Positions 26,313 through 35,745 are shown, counted from the stretch's first letter. The stretch is DNA of 64,000 nt from an uncultured Acetatifactor sp. (GCA_910583845.1 CAJUAB010000002.1:62001-126000), one strand, 5' to 3'. Numbers and translations are program-made. The notes: generated by a model not told the origin, from the sequence alone.

Positions 26313-27662
26313 GTGAGGTCTGTCGGACGCGGGAATAGAAACAGAATCATTCCTGTCATAGTGGGATGCGGCTTCCTGCTGCTAGTATGGCAGGTTTTTG
26401 CAGGCGGGGAAGGACAGGGAGAGACAGGAGAGAGCGGCCTGTTTTCCCGGCTGCTGCAGACAGGCGGAGAGAGAAGTCTCCGGAATCTGCTGCCAGTACT
26501 GTCAGAGCAGGAAGCAGGGCAGGCCGGCATGATCCTGCAGGAGGAACCTCTGGAGGAATGGATGCCGGGTTATCTTTATCAGACGCGGGCGGGGCAGGTG
26601 GCTGTGCGGCAGGAAGGGGGACAGAGTTCGGAATTTCCGGAGGAAGAGGGGCAGCAGGGAAGGGAGCTTTCTCTGGAGGAACTGATGCGGCAGGAAAACC
26701 AGGGCCGGTTGGAGGACCAGGGGGAACAGGAAGTGACGGTACTTGACCTGGAGAGCCTGCTGGAGGAAAACGGCTGGGACGCGCAGACACTTCCGGAAGA
26801 GCCGCTCCAGGAGAATGTGCCCCCCATTCCTCAGGAGACAGGGGATCAGGACGGCGCAGTGGTCCGCCGTGAGTTTGTGCCCCATATCCTTCAGCAGACA
26901 GTGGACCTATCGGCGCTGACGGATTACGAAACGCTCAGAAATCAGTTTTACGCGGTGGACAGCGTCACCACCATCGGCAAGGATTTGCTGGATGTGCAGA
27001 AGCTGACCCAGAGGGACCTGACCATCAGTAAAGAGGACCCGGGGCCTCAGATTCTGATTTATCACACCCATTCTCAGGAGGGATTTGTGGATTCCGTACA
27101 GGGAGACCAGCGCACCACCATCATGGGGGTGGGCGGGCATCTGGCGGAAATTCTGGAGCAGAGATACGGGTATCAGGTGCTGCATCATGAGGGAACTTAT
27201 GATGTTCCCACACGGGATGACGCCTATTCCCGTTCCCTGCCGGAGATAACCCGCCTGCTGGAAGAAAATCCTCAGATCCAGGTGGTGATCGACCTGCACC
27301 GGGACGCGGTGGCAGATGACACGCATCTGGTTATGGATCTGGACGGGAGACCCACGGCCCGGTTTATGTTCTTCAATGGTATCAGCTGGACGCGAAGGAC
27401 CGGCAGCATCAGTTATCTGCAAAACGATAATCTGTCGGACAATCTGGCGTTCTCTTTCCAGATGAAACTCAAGGCGGAAGAATATTATCCCGGACTTACC
27501 CGAAGGAATTACATAAACGGCTATCGCTACAATATGCACCTGCGGCCGCGGACTCTGCTGATTGAGCTGGGCGCCCAGAACAATACGCTGGAAGAGGCCA
27601 TGAATGCCTGCGATCCCATAGCGCATTTGTTGGATATGGTTCTGACGGGAGGGGAGAATTAG
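26313..27662 (+). CDS. spoIIP: Stage II sporulation protein P, peptidoglycan hydrolase
   Basis: SpoIIP is the amidase/endopeptidase of the engulfment complex. The 449-residue protein has an N-terminal membrane anchor (IIPVIVGCGFLLLVWQVFAG, residues 11-30), a long Glu/Gln-rich linker to about residue 190, and the SpoIIP catalytic domain with LIYHTHSQEGF, the HLAEILEQRYGYQVLHHE region, VIDLHRDAV and LIELGAQNNTLEEAMN. The start is GTG 26313 with AGGTGAG-like pairing, moderate certainty. It lies 78 bases after gpr. Confidence 0.93.
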   Translation: MRSVGRGNRNRIIPVIVGCGFLLLVWQVFAGGEGQGETGESGLFSRLLQTGGERSLRNLLPVLSEQEAGQAGMILQEEPLEEWMPGYLYQTRAGQVAVRQEGGQSSEFPEEEGQQGRELSLEELMRQENQGRLEDQGEQEVTVLDLESLLEENGWDAQTLPEEPLQENVPPIPQETGDQDGAVVRREFVPHILQQTVDLSALTDYETLRNQFYAVDSVTTIGKDLLDVQKLTQRDLTISKEDPGPQILIYHTHSQEGFVDSVQGDQRTTIMGVGGHLAEILEQRYGYQVLHHEGTYDVPTRDDAYSRSLPEITRLLEENPQIQVVIDLHRDAVADDTHLVMDLDGRPTARFMFFNGISWTRRTGSISYLQNDNLSDNLAFSFQMKLKAEEYYPGLTRRNYINGYRYNMHLRPRTLLIELGAQNNTLEEAMNACDPIAHLLDMVLTGGEN

Positions 27663-27790
27663 GGCGCGCCGGAAAACGGCCTCTCCCGGGACGCGCGTTG
27701 CAGTCCGGGGAATGAGTTTTTGACAGGCTCCGTGGCTGGCACAGGAAAGGCATATCTTCTGGTCCGGCTGTAGATTTGTATTTTGGATGA

Positions 27791-27819
27791 TTGATCAGCC
27801 GGGCCAAAGATGGTATATT
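27791..27819 (+). promoter_or_regulatory. Sigma-A-type promoter upstream of the 567-residue hypothetical gene
   Basis: TTGATC, 17 bases, TATATT. If the gene starts at 28018 the leader is about 190 nt. The gap 27663-28017 contains no other recognised element. Confidence 0.6.
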
Positions 27820-28017
27820 GATATTATATACGCACAGGCTTATATGTCTGAATGGTCTGACGTGAAAACCCATATTTTATGGCGGGATGGCCGCAGAGAT
27901 ATTTGGGGACGGGCAATGGGAAGGATATCTGTCATGATATGCGCGTCTGTTATGGGAGGATACGAGCCTGTGACGGGATGCGGGCGGAAAGGCCGATATT
28001 GTACGGAGGAGGCAGTT

Positions 28018-29721
28018 ATGGATTTACGGAATGAGTTTCCGGGAAAAACGCTTTTCTGGAAATATATGATTGTGGCGTTGCAGGCCATGGAGCAGGAGTA
28101 TGAGCTCTATGTGCGGCTTGCGAAGGACAGACGGTTTGACATGTCCCGGCACCTTGGGAAGACCGTGGAGCGTTTCTATCAGGCGGCGGCTACGGGATAC
28201 CAGCCGGACGAAAAGTACATTCTTGCAGTGGAGGAAAGCTACTTTGAGCCAAGAGACGAATATGAGAGGCTGGCCTGGCAGATTGTAAAGGACCTGGAGG
28301 ATTTCTTTCATCTGGTGTACGAAAAGGATTGCAAAAAAGCCGGAGAGTTTCTGGAGCGTCCGCTGCGGATACTGGATCAGTACTGGTCATTTTGCAAGAA
28401 TATTGACCTTGAAAAGTCAAAGGAGGAGGAGCGGCAATATCTGTCCCGGATGATCCGAGAGGCGGTGGCCGTGGATAAAAGCGGCAAAAAGGCATATATA
28501 CAGAGTGTTAAAAACAGACAGCGCCCCCTGCTGATCGGCGATATGCTGCTGGAAAACCGCGCCCCCGGCGAAAAGGAAAAGCCGGTCAAAAAGACCTTCC
28601 CACTGATACGCAGGACTTCCCTGCGCTATGATTATGACAGAAAGAAGAAAGCGGAAGCATATGACAGGCTCAGGGAAGGTCCGGAAGAAATTCTGACCGG
28701 CTGGTATCGATCGGCGCTGTCTGACCTTTATGAGTGCAGGCTGCTGGAGAGCGGATATCCGCTGGGCGGCAACGCGTTCTACAATCATGAGCGGCATGGC
28801 GAGGCGGCAATCAACAGTTCCATGATCCGGGCATATGCTGCCGGGGCCGGGGACCTGGTTCCACGGCTTTTTGCGTATTCTTATAACAAACAATCCGTAA
28901 ATACATATGATTTGCTCTGCGGAAACGCCACAAAAGAGCAGTTTCCCGACAGGGACGAGGAGGGGCATATAAGCAGGGGCATCCATGCGATTCTGGAGGG
29001 GGACGGCAAGGAACTGACAAAGGCCCTGTTAGCCCGGGTCCGTTATATCCGGGGCTGGTATGAGATGTACGGAATAGCGGTTGACGAATGGGGCTATGCC
29101 CTGGTGAGGCTTGCCGAGGAAGCCGGGCTTAAGTATGAAAAAGTAGCGGCTGTGGAACTGCTGGACTGTGAGGTGTGGCAGGCGGATTTATCCGGGGCCC
29201 GGCTGGAAAAGCAAACGGAGTGGGATGCGTGGCTCCAAAAGGCCAGGACGCAGCACTTTAAGCTGGACGGCATATTTCCCTGCATGCATCCGGAAAAGAA
29301 TGTGCGCAGGCCCTACACATCGCTGGATACCCTCGCCTATCTTGTGGAGACAAAGGGCGGCTTTGGGGTGGATCAAATAGCTCGTTTTTGCAGAGAATTT
29401 GATTATCAGGGTCTGGAAGTATACGGGAATGATCTGATAAAGGAAGGAAGGCACCCTTATATCGGATATGCGGCGCGGGCCTATGCGCATATGCAGCTGC
29501 ACAGGGAACAGTATGACCGGGAGCAGGTCAACGAGGATCTGAGCAGAGCGATTTCGTGCAGCGGCAGGGAGGACAATGCCTTCTGGAGAAGGCTGGAACT
29601 CATGGTCAGACGTTCAAGGGCGCTGATCAATCCGGACAGGCAATCCAGGCAGTATCTGGAGGATCTGGAGTATCTGAAAAGCGTGGACGAGGAAAAGGGA
29701 TGGTACTATAAGTTGCTTTGA
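28018..29721 (+). CDS. Large hypothetical protein
   Basis: I do not recognise this protein. From ATG 28018 (preceded by GGAGGAGG) it has 567 residues; an in-frame start at 27787 would add 77 residues covering the promoter and is rejected. It is soluble, mostly helical, rich in Tyr, Arg and Glu. No catalytic motif, membrane segment or repeat is obvious. Segments such as ALQAMEQEYELYVRLAKDRRFDMSRH and GWYEMYGIAVDEWGYALVRLAEEAGL suggest helical bundles. It stands alone between spoIIP and lepA with its own promoter. Polymorphic-toxin immunity proteins have a similar look, but nothing specific supports that. Confidence 0.6.
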   Translation: MDLRNEFPGKTLFWKYMIVALQAMEQEYELYVRLAKDRRFDMSRHLGKTVERFYQAAATGYQPDEKYILAVEESYFEPRDEYERLAWQIVKDLEDFFHLVYEKDCKKAGEFLERPLRILDQYWSFCKNIDLEKSKEEERQYLSRMIREAVAVDKSGKKAYIQSVKNRQRPLLIGDMLLENRAPGEKEKPVKKTFPLIRRTSLRYDYDRKKKAEAYDRLREGPEEILTGWYRSALSDLYECRLLESGYPLGGNAFYNHERHGEAAINSSMIRAYAAGAGDLVPRLFAYSYNKQSVNTYDLLCGNATKEQFPDRDEEGHISRGIHAILEGDGKELTKALLARVRYIRGWYEMYGIAVDEWGYALVRLAEEAGLKYEKVAAVELLDCEVWQADLSGARLEKQTEWDAWLQKARTQHFKLDGIFPCMHPEKNVRRPYTSLDTLAYLVETKGGFGVDQIARFCREFDYQGLEVYGNDLIKEGRHPYIGYAARAYAHMQLHREQYDREQVNEDLSRAISCSGREDNAFWRRLELMVRRSRALINPDRQSRQYLEDLEYLKSVDEEKGWYYKLL

Positions 29722-29727
29722 AGAACC

Positions 29728-29756
29728 TTGCGTACACGGCGTTTTTCTGCTAGAAT
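29728..29756 (+). promoter_or_regulatory. Sigma-A-type promoter of lepA
   Basis: TTGCGT, 17 bases, TAGAAT, ending 53 bases before the lepA ATG. Confidence 0.55.
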
Positions 29757-29809
29757 AGGGAAATGCGGGATTTCAATATTTTGTAATATCAGGCAGGGAG
29801 GACATACGG

Positions 29810-31627
29810 ATGAGTTCTATAGAGCAGAGCAGGATACGTAATTTTTGCATAGTGGCCCATATCGATCACGGCAAATCCACACTGGCGGACCGGATCATTG
29901 AGAGCACCGGTCTTCTGACCAGCCGGGAGATGCAGGCCCAGGTGCTGGACAACATGGAACTGGAGAGGGAGAGAGGCATCACCATCAAGGCCCAGACTGT
30001 GCGCACCATCTATAAAGCCAGGGACGGCGTGGAGTATGTCTTCAACCTGATTGACACCCCGGGGCATGTGGATTTCAATTATGAGGTCAGCCGTTCTCTG
30101 GCCGCCTGCGACGGGGCTATACTGGTGGTGGACGCGGCCCAGGGGATTGAGGCCCAGACCCTGGCCAATGTGTATCTGGCCCTGGATCATGATCTGGATG
30201 TGTTTCCGGTGATCAACAAGATCGACCTGCCCAGCGCGGAACCGCAGAGGGTCATTGAGGAGATCGAGGATGTGATCGGACTGGAAGCCCAGGACGCGCC
30301 GCTGATCTCCGCCAAAAACGGGATCGGTATTGAGGAGGTGCTGGAGCAGATCGTGCGCAGGATTCCGGCCCCCGGCGGCAATCCGGAGAATCCTTTGCAG
30401 GCGCTGATCTTTGACTCGGTGTACGATCCCTACAAGGGAGTCATTATCTTCTGCCGTATCATGGAGGGCACGGTGAAAAAGGGCACCGTGATCCGCATGA
30501 TGGCCACCGGGGCCAGGCAGGAGGTGGTGGAGGTGGGATATTTCGGCGCGGGGCAGTTCATCCCCTGCGAGGAGCTTTCCGCCGGTATGGTAGGCTATAT
30601 TACCGCCTCCATCAAAAACCTGAAGGAGACGGCGGTGGGAGACACGGTCACGGACGACCGCAATCCCTGCGCGGAGCCGCTGCCCGGCTATAAAAAGGTG
30701 CAGTCCATGGTGTACTGCGGCATGTATCCGGCGGACGGTGCCAAGTATCCTGACCTGCGGGATGCGCTGGAGAAATTACAGCTGAACGACGCGTCCCTGA
30801 ACTATGAGCCGGAGACATCCGTGGCTTTGGGTTTTGGCTTTCGGTGCGGCTTTTTGGGCCTGCTGCATCTGGAGATTATTCAGGAGCGGCTGGAGAGGGA
30901 GTACAACCTGGATCTGGTGACCACGGCCCCCAGTGTCATTTACAAGGTCCACCGGACCAACGGGGAGGTGGTCGAACTGACCAATCCTTCCAATCTGCCG
31001 GACCCCTCCGAGATTGAGTACATGGAGGAACCCATCGTCAACGCGGAAATCATGGTTACCAGCGAGTTTATAGGTTCGATTATGGAACTTTGTCAGGAGA
31101 GGCGGGGGCGGTATCTGGGCATGGAATATATAGAAGGGACCCGGGCGCTGCTGAAATACGAGCTGCCCCTGAATGAGATCATTTATGACTTTTTTGACGC
31201 GCTCAAGTCCCGGTCCCGGGGCTATGCTTCCTTTGACTATGATCTGAAAGGCTACGAGCAGTCCAGCCTGGTGAAGCTGGACATCCTGATCAATCACGAG
31301 GAAGTGGACGCGCTTTCCTTTATCGTCCACGGTGACTCCGCTTATGAGAGGGGCCGGAAGATGTGCGAAAAACTTAAGGACGAGATCCCCCGTCATCTGT
31401 TTGAGATTCCCATTCAGGCGGCGGTGGGGGGAAAGATCATTGCCAGGGAAACCGTCAAGGCCATGCGCAAGGACGTGCTGGCCAAGTGCTACGGCGGCGA
31501 CATTACCCGGAAGAAAAAGCTATTGGAGAAGCAGAAGGAGGGAAAGAAGCGCATGCGCCAGATCGGCAGCGTGGAGATTCCCCAGAAGGCCTTTATGAGC
31601 GTGTTGAAACTGGATGACCGGAAATGA
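29810..31627 (+). CDS. lepA: Elongation factor 4 (LepA)
   Basis: Ribosome-associated translational GTPase. The 605-residue protein has the G motifs AHIDHGKST, DTPGHVDF and NKIDLPS, the EF4-specific switch ERERGITIKAQTV, GFGFRCGFLGLLHLEI, and the C-terminal domain ending GKKRMRQIGSVEIPQKAFMSVLK. In many Firmicutes hemW follows directly; here a two-gene ATPase-nuclease pair separates them. Confidence 0.98.
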   Translation: MSSIEQSRIRNFCIVAHIDHGKSTLADRIIESTGLLTSREMQAQVLDNMELERERGITIKAQTVRTIYKARDGVEYVFNLIDTPGHVDFNYEVSRSLAACDGAILVVDAAQGIEAQTLANVYLALDHDLDVFPVINKIDLPSAEPQRVIEEIEDVIGLEAQDAPLISAKNGIGIEEVLEQIVRRIPAPGGNPENPLQALIFDSVYDPYKGVIIFCRIMEGTVKKGTVIRMMATGARQEVVEVGYFGAGQFIPCEELSAGMVGYITASIKNLKETAVGDTVTDDRNPCAEPLPGYKKVQSMVYCGMYPADGAKYPDLRDALEKLQLNDASLNYEPETSVALGFGFRCGFLGLLHLEIIQERLEREYNLDLVTTAPSVIYKVHRTNGEVVELTNPSNLPDPSEIEYMEEPIVNAEIMVTSEFIGSIMELCQERRGRYLGMEYIEGTRALLKYELPLNEIIYDFFDALKSRSRGYASFDYDLKGYEQSSLVKLDILINHEEVDALSFIVHGDSAYERGRKMCEKLKDEIPRHLFEIPIQAAVGGKIIARETVKAMRKDVLAKCYGGDITRKKKLLEKQKEGKKRMRQIGSVEIPQKAFMSVLKLDDRK

Positions 31628-31644
31628 CGGTATGGGGACGGCGT

Positions 31645-32679
31645 ATGAAACTGAAAAGTGTAAAGATGGAAAATGTAACAGTGTTTGAAAAAGTGGCAAT
31701 AGATTTCTGTAATGGAATCAATGTCTTTATCGGGGAAAATGCTACAGGAAAGACGCACATGTTAAAAATATTATATTCGGCTTGCAGATCTAACCGTATG
31801 GATACCGATTTCGGACAGAAAATTGTACGTACCATGATGCCAGATGACTTTCGTATTTCACGACTTGTGGATAGACGAAAAGGTAATCACATTGCAAAGA
31901 TCAGGGTCCATGCGGCGGAAGATGATAGAAGGACAGATGCGCATCTGGAGATTACCTTTGATAAAAGGACCAAAAAGAGTGCGGCAGATGTGAGAGGGAA
32001 GGAAAAGTGGGAAAAGGAATTTAAGGACAATTCCAGTATCTTTATTCCCGCAAAAGAAATCCTCTCTCATAGTTATAAGCTTGCCGCCGCCACAAGTGTA
32101 GATAATGTCAGATTTGATGATACGTATATCGACATAATTAACTCTGCAAAAATCGATATTACGATGGGAAAAAATCCAACAGCCAGAGCAGCAATGTTAA
32201 AAAGAATAGAAAAAATGACGGACGGTCAGGTGGTCTATGACGGAGACAAAGATGAATTTTACTTAAAAAAGGGCAGTTCGAAACAGGAATTCAGTCTTGT
32301 TGCGGAGGGAATCAAAAAAATGGGCCTTTTGTGGCTTCTGGCTAAGAATGGTACTCTGGAAAAAGGCTCCATTCTGTTTTGGGACGAGCCAGAGGCAAAT
32401 GTAAATCCTGCGTATCTGTCCACAGTGGCAGAATTGTTGTTGGAACTATACAGAAATGGCGTACAAATATTCTTGTCCACTCATAATTACTTTTTGGCGA
32501 AGTATATTGATATCAAAAAGGCACAGGAGGATTTGGTATCATACTATTCCTTCTATTTTCAGCCCGAAGGGGGAGGCGTATGCTGTGAGACCAGTGACCA
32601 GTTTACTTTGCTGGAGAATAATCCAATAACCAAAACGTATTTACAGATTTACAGAGATGAGATAGGGGTGAAATTATGA
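31645..32679 (+). CDS. AAA/ABC-type ATPase of a putative two-gene defence pair
   Basis: This 344-residue SMC/OLD-like ATPase has Walker A GENATGKT (about residues 32-39), Walker B ILFWDEPEANVNP and a switch His in STHNYFLAKY. It lacks the long coiled coil of true SMC or Rad50 proteins and has no TOPRIM domain, so it is not a classical OLD nuclease. ATG 31645 starts the typical MKLKSVKMENVTVFE strand; an ATG at 31624 overlapping the lepA stop is the alternative. Its stop overlaps the next gene by four bases (ATGA), so the two are translationally coupled. Pairs of such ATPases with a nuclease are typical of phage defence; that role is inferred. Confidence 0.8.
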   Translation: MKLKSVKMENVTVFEKVAIDFCNGINVFIGENATGKTHMLKILYSACRSNRMDTDFGQKIVRTMMPDDFRISRLVDRRKGNHIAKIRVHAAEDDRRTDAHLEITFDKRTKKSAADVRGKEKWEKEFKDNSSIFIPAKEILSHSYKLAAATSVDNVRFDDTYIDIINSAKIDITMGKNPTARAAMLKRIEKMTDGQVVYDGDKDEFYLKKGSSKQEFSLVAEGIKKMGLLWLLAKNGTLEKGSILFWDEPEANVNPAYLSTVAELLLELYRNGVQIFLSTHNYFLAKYIDIKKAQEDLVSYYSFYFQPEGGGVCCETSDQFTLLENNPITKTYLQIYRDEIGVKL

Positions 32680-33209
32680 GGGCTGAACCCATAATTGAGC
32701 CGGGTGTAAAATTTGATAATTTGGAAAAGGAGCAATTGTTTCATATTGAGCATTCGGATATACACAAAAAGACTGGGGAAGGAATCAAAACAGTAGAATT
32801 TATTTATTTGACAGCGGATGAAAATGTTTTGTTTGTAGAAGCTAAAAAGACTTGCCCCAATGTGGCCAATAAGAACGACAGTCAGGATAAACAGAAAAAG
32901 TATGAGCAATATTATAGTGAAATAGCGGACAAATTTGTCGATTCTATTAATATGTTTTCTGCAACTGTGCTGGGGATCAATGGGTACAGTGACAGTGTGG
33001 GAGAAAAAATCGTTAAAAAGCGGACATATATGGGGAGTAGAATCAGGTTTGTTCTTGTGATCGCAGAGGCCGAAGAAAGCTGGTTAGGTGGTCCTAAGGC
33101 GGAACTTGAGACAAGGCTGTTACGTTACAGAAAGATATGGAAAGCGGATGTACTGGTATTGAATCCATCTATGGCAGTAGAATTGGGGTTGATTAAAGGC
33201 GGTTCATGA
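32676..33209 (+). CDS. Putative PD-(D/E)XK nuclease partner of the ATPase
   Basis: A 177-residue protein coupled to the ATPase by an ATGA overlap. It has no clear family I can name. A possible PD-(D/E)XK core is visible: E at GIKTVEFIYL, then ENVLFVEAKKT, where E-A-K would be the E-x-K catalytic pair following a beta hairpin. Later strands (IRFVLVIAEAEE, ADVLVLNP) fit an alpha/beta nuclease fold. The call rests on this one motif and on the ATPase partner. The pair is AT-richer than its neighbours lepA and hemW. Confidence 0.5.
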   Translation: MRAEPIIEPGVKFDNLEKEQLFHIEHSDIHKKTGEGIKTVEFIYLTADENVLFVEAKKTCPNVANKNDSQDKQKKYEQYYSEIADKFVDSINMFSATVLGINGYSDSVGEKIVKKRTYMGSRIRFVLVIAEAEESWLGGPKAELETRLLRYRKIWKADVLVLNPSMAVELGLIKGGS

Positions 33210-33421
33210 GCCGGAAGTTTTTTCTGCTTGTGAAGGAGTTAAACTGTCCATCCCCCTATTTAAGTGTTGTAATCATTCACACGCAGTCGGATGAGATACA
33301 ACACAGTGGATATGTAAACAAATTCTTTTGACAGCGCTCTGCCCGGACAGGCATGTCAGACGGCATCCGTTTTAATGTAGGGTTTATGAGGTCTGCTGGG
33401 GATGGCGAAACAGAGGCAAAG

Positions 33422-34579
33422 GTGAAAGTTACGGAAATATATATTCATATTCCTTTTTGCATGCGTAAATGCGGATATTGTGATTTCCTGTCCGCTCCGG
33501 CGGGGCGGGAAGTGCAGGATCAATATGTGGGGGCGCTGGAGCGGGAGATGCGGGGCCGGTCGGAGGCGTATGCGGGTTTTGAGGTGACCACAGTCTTTAT
33601 CGGGGGCGGTACGCCCAGTCTGCTTGCGCCGGGACACATCGAGAAGATCATGGATATCCTGCGTCAATGCTACCGGGTTCTGCCGGGGGCAGAGATTTCC
33701 ATGGAGGTCAACCCGGGGACGGCGGACCGAGATGCTCTGAGGCGGTATTATAAGGCGGGAATAAACCGTCTGAGTCTGGGACTGCAGTCGTCCTGGGATG
33801 AGGAACTGAAAGAGCTGGGGAGGATTCATACCTGGAGGCAGTTTCTGGATGCCTACGAGGGGGCGGTGGCAGCAGGGTTTTCCAGGATCAATGTGGATCT
33901 GATGAGCGGCCTGCCGGGACAGACCCCTGCCTCCTATGAGACCACACTGAGAAGGGTGGCGGAGCTTGTGCCCGGGCCGGAGCATATCTCCGCATACAGC
34001 CTGATCCTGGAGGAGGGAACGGATTTTGCCAGGCGCTATGAGGACGGAGAACTGAAACTGCCTGACGAGGAGACGGACCGGGCGTTATATGGGCTGACGG
34101 AGCGGGTTTTGCAGGAGTACGGGTATCGGCGCTATGAGATCTCCAACTATGCGAAGGTGGGAGGCGAATGTCGGCATAATGTGGGATATTGGACCAGGGA
34201 AAACTATCTGGGCTTTGGCATAGGCGCGGCATCGCTGATTGACAATGTCCGATTCCATAATGGGAGAGAACTGGCCTCTTATCTGGAGGACCCTCTGAGA
34301 CAGAGGGAGTCCTCCAGCCTGCTGTCCATGGCGGAGCAGATGGAAGAATTTATGTTTCTGGGCCTGCGTCTGACAGAGGGGGTATGCGCAGAGGCATTCT
34401 TCAAAATTTTTCACCGGAGACTGGAAGAGGTGTACGGTGAGGTTATAGACCGGTATGTTGCTTTAGGGCTGATGGCCTGTCAGGACAGGGCTGGAGAAAA
34501 ATATCTGTATCTGACGGAGCGGGGGCTGGATGTGGCCAATATGGTGATGGCGGATTTTCTGGAGCCGCCGATTACATGA
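33422..34579 (+). CDS. hemW: HemW-type radical SAM protein
   Basis: Formerly called HemN-like; HemW binds heme and is thought to be a heme chaperone, not coproporphyrinogen dehydrogenase. The 385-residue protein has the radical SAM cluster motif CMRKCGYCDF, GGGTPSLL, SLGLQS and the C-terminal HemW domain (MFLGLRLTEGV). GTG 33422 follows AGAGGCAAAG and gives the usual N-terminus VKVTEIYIHIPF; an in-frame ATG at 33353 would add 23 atypical residues. Confidence 0.92.
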   Translation: MKVTEIYIHIPFCMRKCGYCDFLSAPAGREVQDQYVGALEREMRGRSEAYAGFEVTTVFIGGGTPSLLAPGHIEKIMDILRQCYRVLPGAEISMEVNPGTADRDALRRYYKAGINRLSLGLQSSWDEELKELGRIHTWRQFLDAYEGAVAAGFSRINVDLMSGLPGQTPASYETTLRRVAELVPGPEHISAYSLILEEGTDFARRYEDGELKLPDEETDRALYGLTERVLQEYGYRRYEISNYAKVGGECRHNVGYWTRENYLGFGIGAASLIDNVRFHNGRELASYLEDPLRQRESSSLLSMAEQMEEFMFLGLRLTEGVCAEAFFKIFHRRLEEVYGEVIDRYVALGLMACQDRAGEKYLYLTERGLDVANMVMADFLEPPIT

Positions 34580-34806
34580 TTTCCAGATTGACCGGCAGCG
34601 GCAGGCGGATGCTTTATGGATGTGAAAATATCGTCTGTTTTTTTGCCTGCGTTTTTTCTACCCTGGGACGGGAGATTATGGGATGTCACTATGACTGGCA
34701 CAGGCGTGGAAAGCGCAGGGATGGGGCGGCAATTCAGGGTGGATTTGACAATGACATGTCGCAGCGTGAGGGAGGCAGGAACGAAAACAGTAGAAAGTGG
34801 GAAAGG

Positions 34807-34835
34807 CACGAAAAATGTCCTGATTACATAGACTA
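34807..34835 (+). promoter_or_regulatory. Possible SigK-type (or SigE-type) promoter of sigK
   Basis: CACG, 16 bases, CATAGACTA fits the mother-cell sigma-K pattern (mACm, 16-17, CATANNNTA). It lies about 30 bases before the sigK start. No sigma-A promoter was found in the 285-base gap 34580-34864. Confidence 0.4.
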
Positions 34836-34864
34836 GAGGTAAGAGTATCCTGTGGAGGCTACGA

Positions 34865-35500
34865 TTGAAGACCTTTCAAAAGCCTTTGACCTCCGGAGAA
34901 GAAGCTTACTATGTCCGCCTGCTCAGGGAAGGAGATGCCGACCAGGCGCAGGCGGCCAAGGACACCCTCATAGAACGCAATTTGCGCCTGGTGGCCCATG
35001 TGGCAAAAAAATACCAGAACGTGGATGAAGATATGGAAGATATGATTTCTATCGGCTGTATCGGTCTGATCAAGGCCATAGACACTTTTGACGCAGGAAA
35101 GGGCAGGCTGGCCACATATGCCTGCAGGTGTATTGATAATGAACTTTTGATGTTGCTGCGCAGTAAGAAAAAGACTTCAAGAGAGGTATCTCTTTATGAA
35201 CCCATCGGACAGGACAAAGAGGGAAACGAAATTCACCTGATGGACGTGATCGAGCAGGAACAGCAGGACGTGGTGGAAGCCCTGGAGTATCAGGGGAATA
35301 TCCGCAGGCTTATGGCGCTGATGCAACAGGAACTGACAGAGCGGGAGAAGGAAATTCTGCTGCTCAGATATGGTCTGTGGGGGAGACGGGAGCTGACCCA
35401 GAGCGAGATCGGGGAGAGATTGGGGATCTCGCGGAGCTATGTGAGCCGGATCGAGAAGAAGGCGCTTAATAAACTGCGGGAGAAGTTTGAACAGGGGTGA
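34865..35500 (+). CDS. sigK: RNA polymerase sigma-K factor, without pro-sequence
   Basis: Late mother-cell sporulation sigma factor. The 211-residue protein has region 2 (ERNLRLVAHVAKKY, DMISIGCIGLIKAIDTFDAGKG, ATYACRCIDNELLMLLRS) and region 4 (EREKEILLLRYGLWG, EIGERLGISRSYVSRIEKKAL). It starts directly at the mature N-terminus with TTG behind GGAGG, so the membrane pro-sequence of Bacillus is absent, as in Clostridioides difficile. The gene is intact, but the sequence of its last ~20 codons recurs four to five times downstream as module borders. Confidence 0.92.
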   Translation: MKTFQKPLTSGEEAYYVRLLREGDADQAQAAKDTLIERNLRLVAHVAKKYQNVDEDMEDMISIGCIGLIKAIDTFDAGKGRLATYACRCIDNELLMLLRSKKKTSREVSLYEPIGQDKEGNEIHLMDVIEQEQQDVVEALEYQGNIRRLMALMQQELTEREKEILLLRYGLWGRRELTQSEIGERLGISRSYVSRIEKKALNKLREKFEQG

Positions 35501-35503
35501 GTA
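35430..35503 (+). repeat. Native sigK 3' end (reference copy of the island repeat)
   Basis: The segment encoding YVSRIEKKALNKLREKFEQG. The island copies share this part but have a different, mutually conserved arm upstream instead of the sigK region-4 helix. Confidence 0.8.
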
Positions 35504-35528
35504 TACAGGGGAAACGTGTCATAGCTAT

Positions 35529-35573
35529 AAGGCAAAATCCATTGTCCCGTATGTGGCAAAGAGATTTTGCCTT
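35529..35573 (+). terminator. Hairpin after sigK
   Basis: aaggcaaaatc, 23-base loop, gattttgcctt: an 11-bp perfect stem without a T tract. It is flanked by a 10-bp direct repeat AGTATACAGG (35500-35509 and 35578-35587), as if a small element had inserted. Confidence 0.45.
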
Positions 35574-35630
35574 AATTAGTATACAGGCAGACATTTTTGT
35601 CAGGAGGCGGATAAGGATAGGAAATCTGTA

Positions 35631-35659
35631 TTGCTTTTTGGGCGTAAGTTGCATATAAT
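35631..35659 (+). promoter_or_regulatory. Sigma-A promoter of module A
   Basis: TTGCTT, 17 bases, TATAAT, 87 bases before the methylase start. Confidence 0.65.
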
Positions 35660-35745
35660 AAAAAGGCCAATGGACAAGAAATCGCACTTGGTAAGATCTA
35701 TTCTCTAATTTGTGACTTAACTATGCAGAAAGGCTGTTTGGACTC

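Noticed and set aside
31624..33421. Gene-end duplication of lepA around the ATPase pair
   Set aside because: I looked for the lepA 3' end again before hemW and did not find it.
34576..34836. 86-codon frame between hemW and sigK
   Set aside because: No good start signal, odd composition, and it overlaps the likely sigK promoter.
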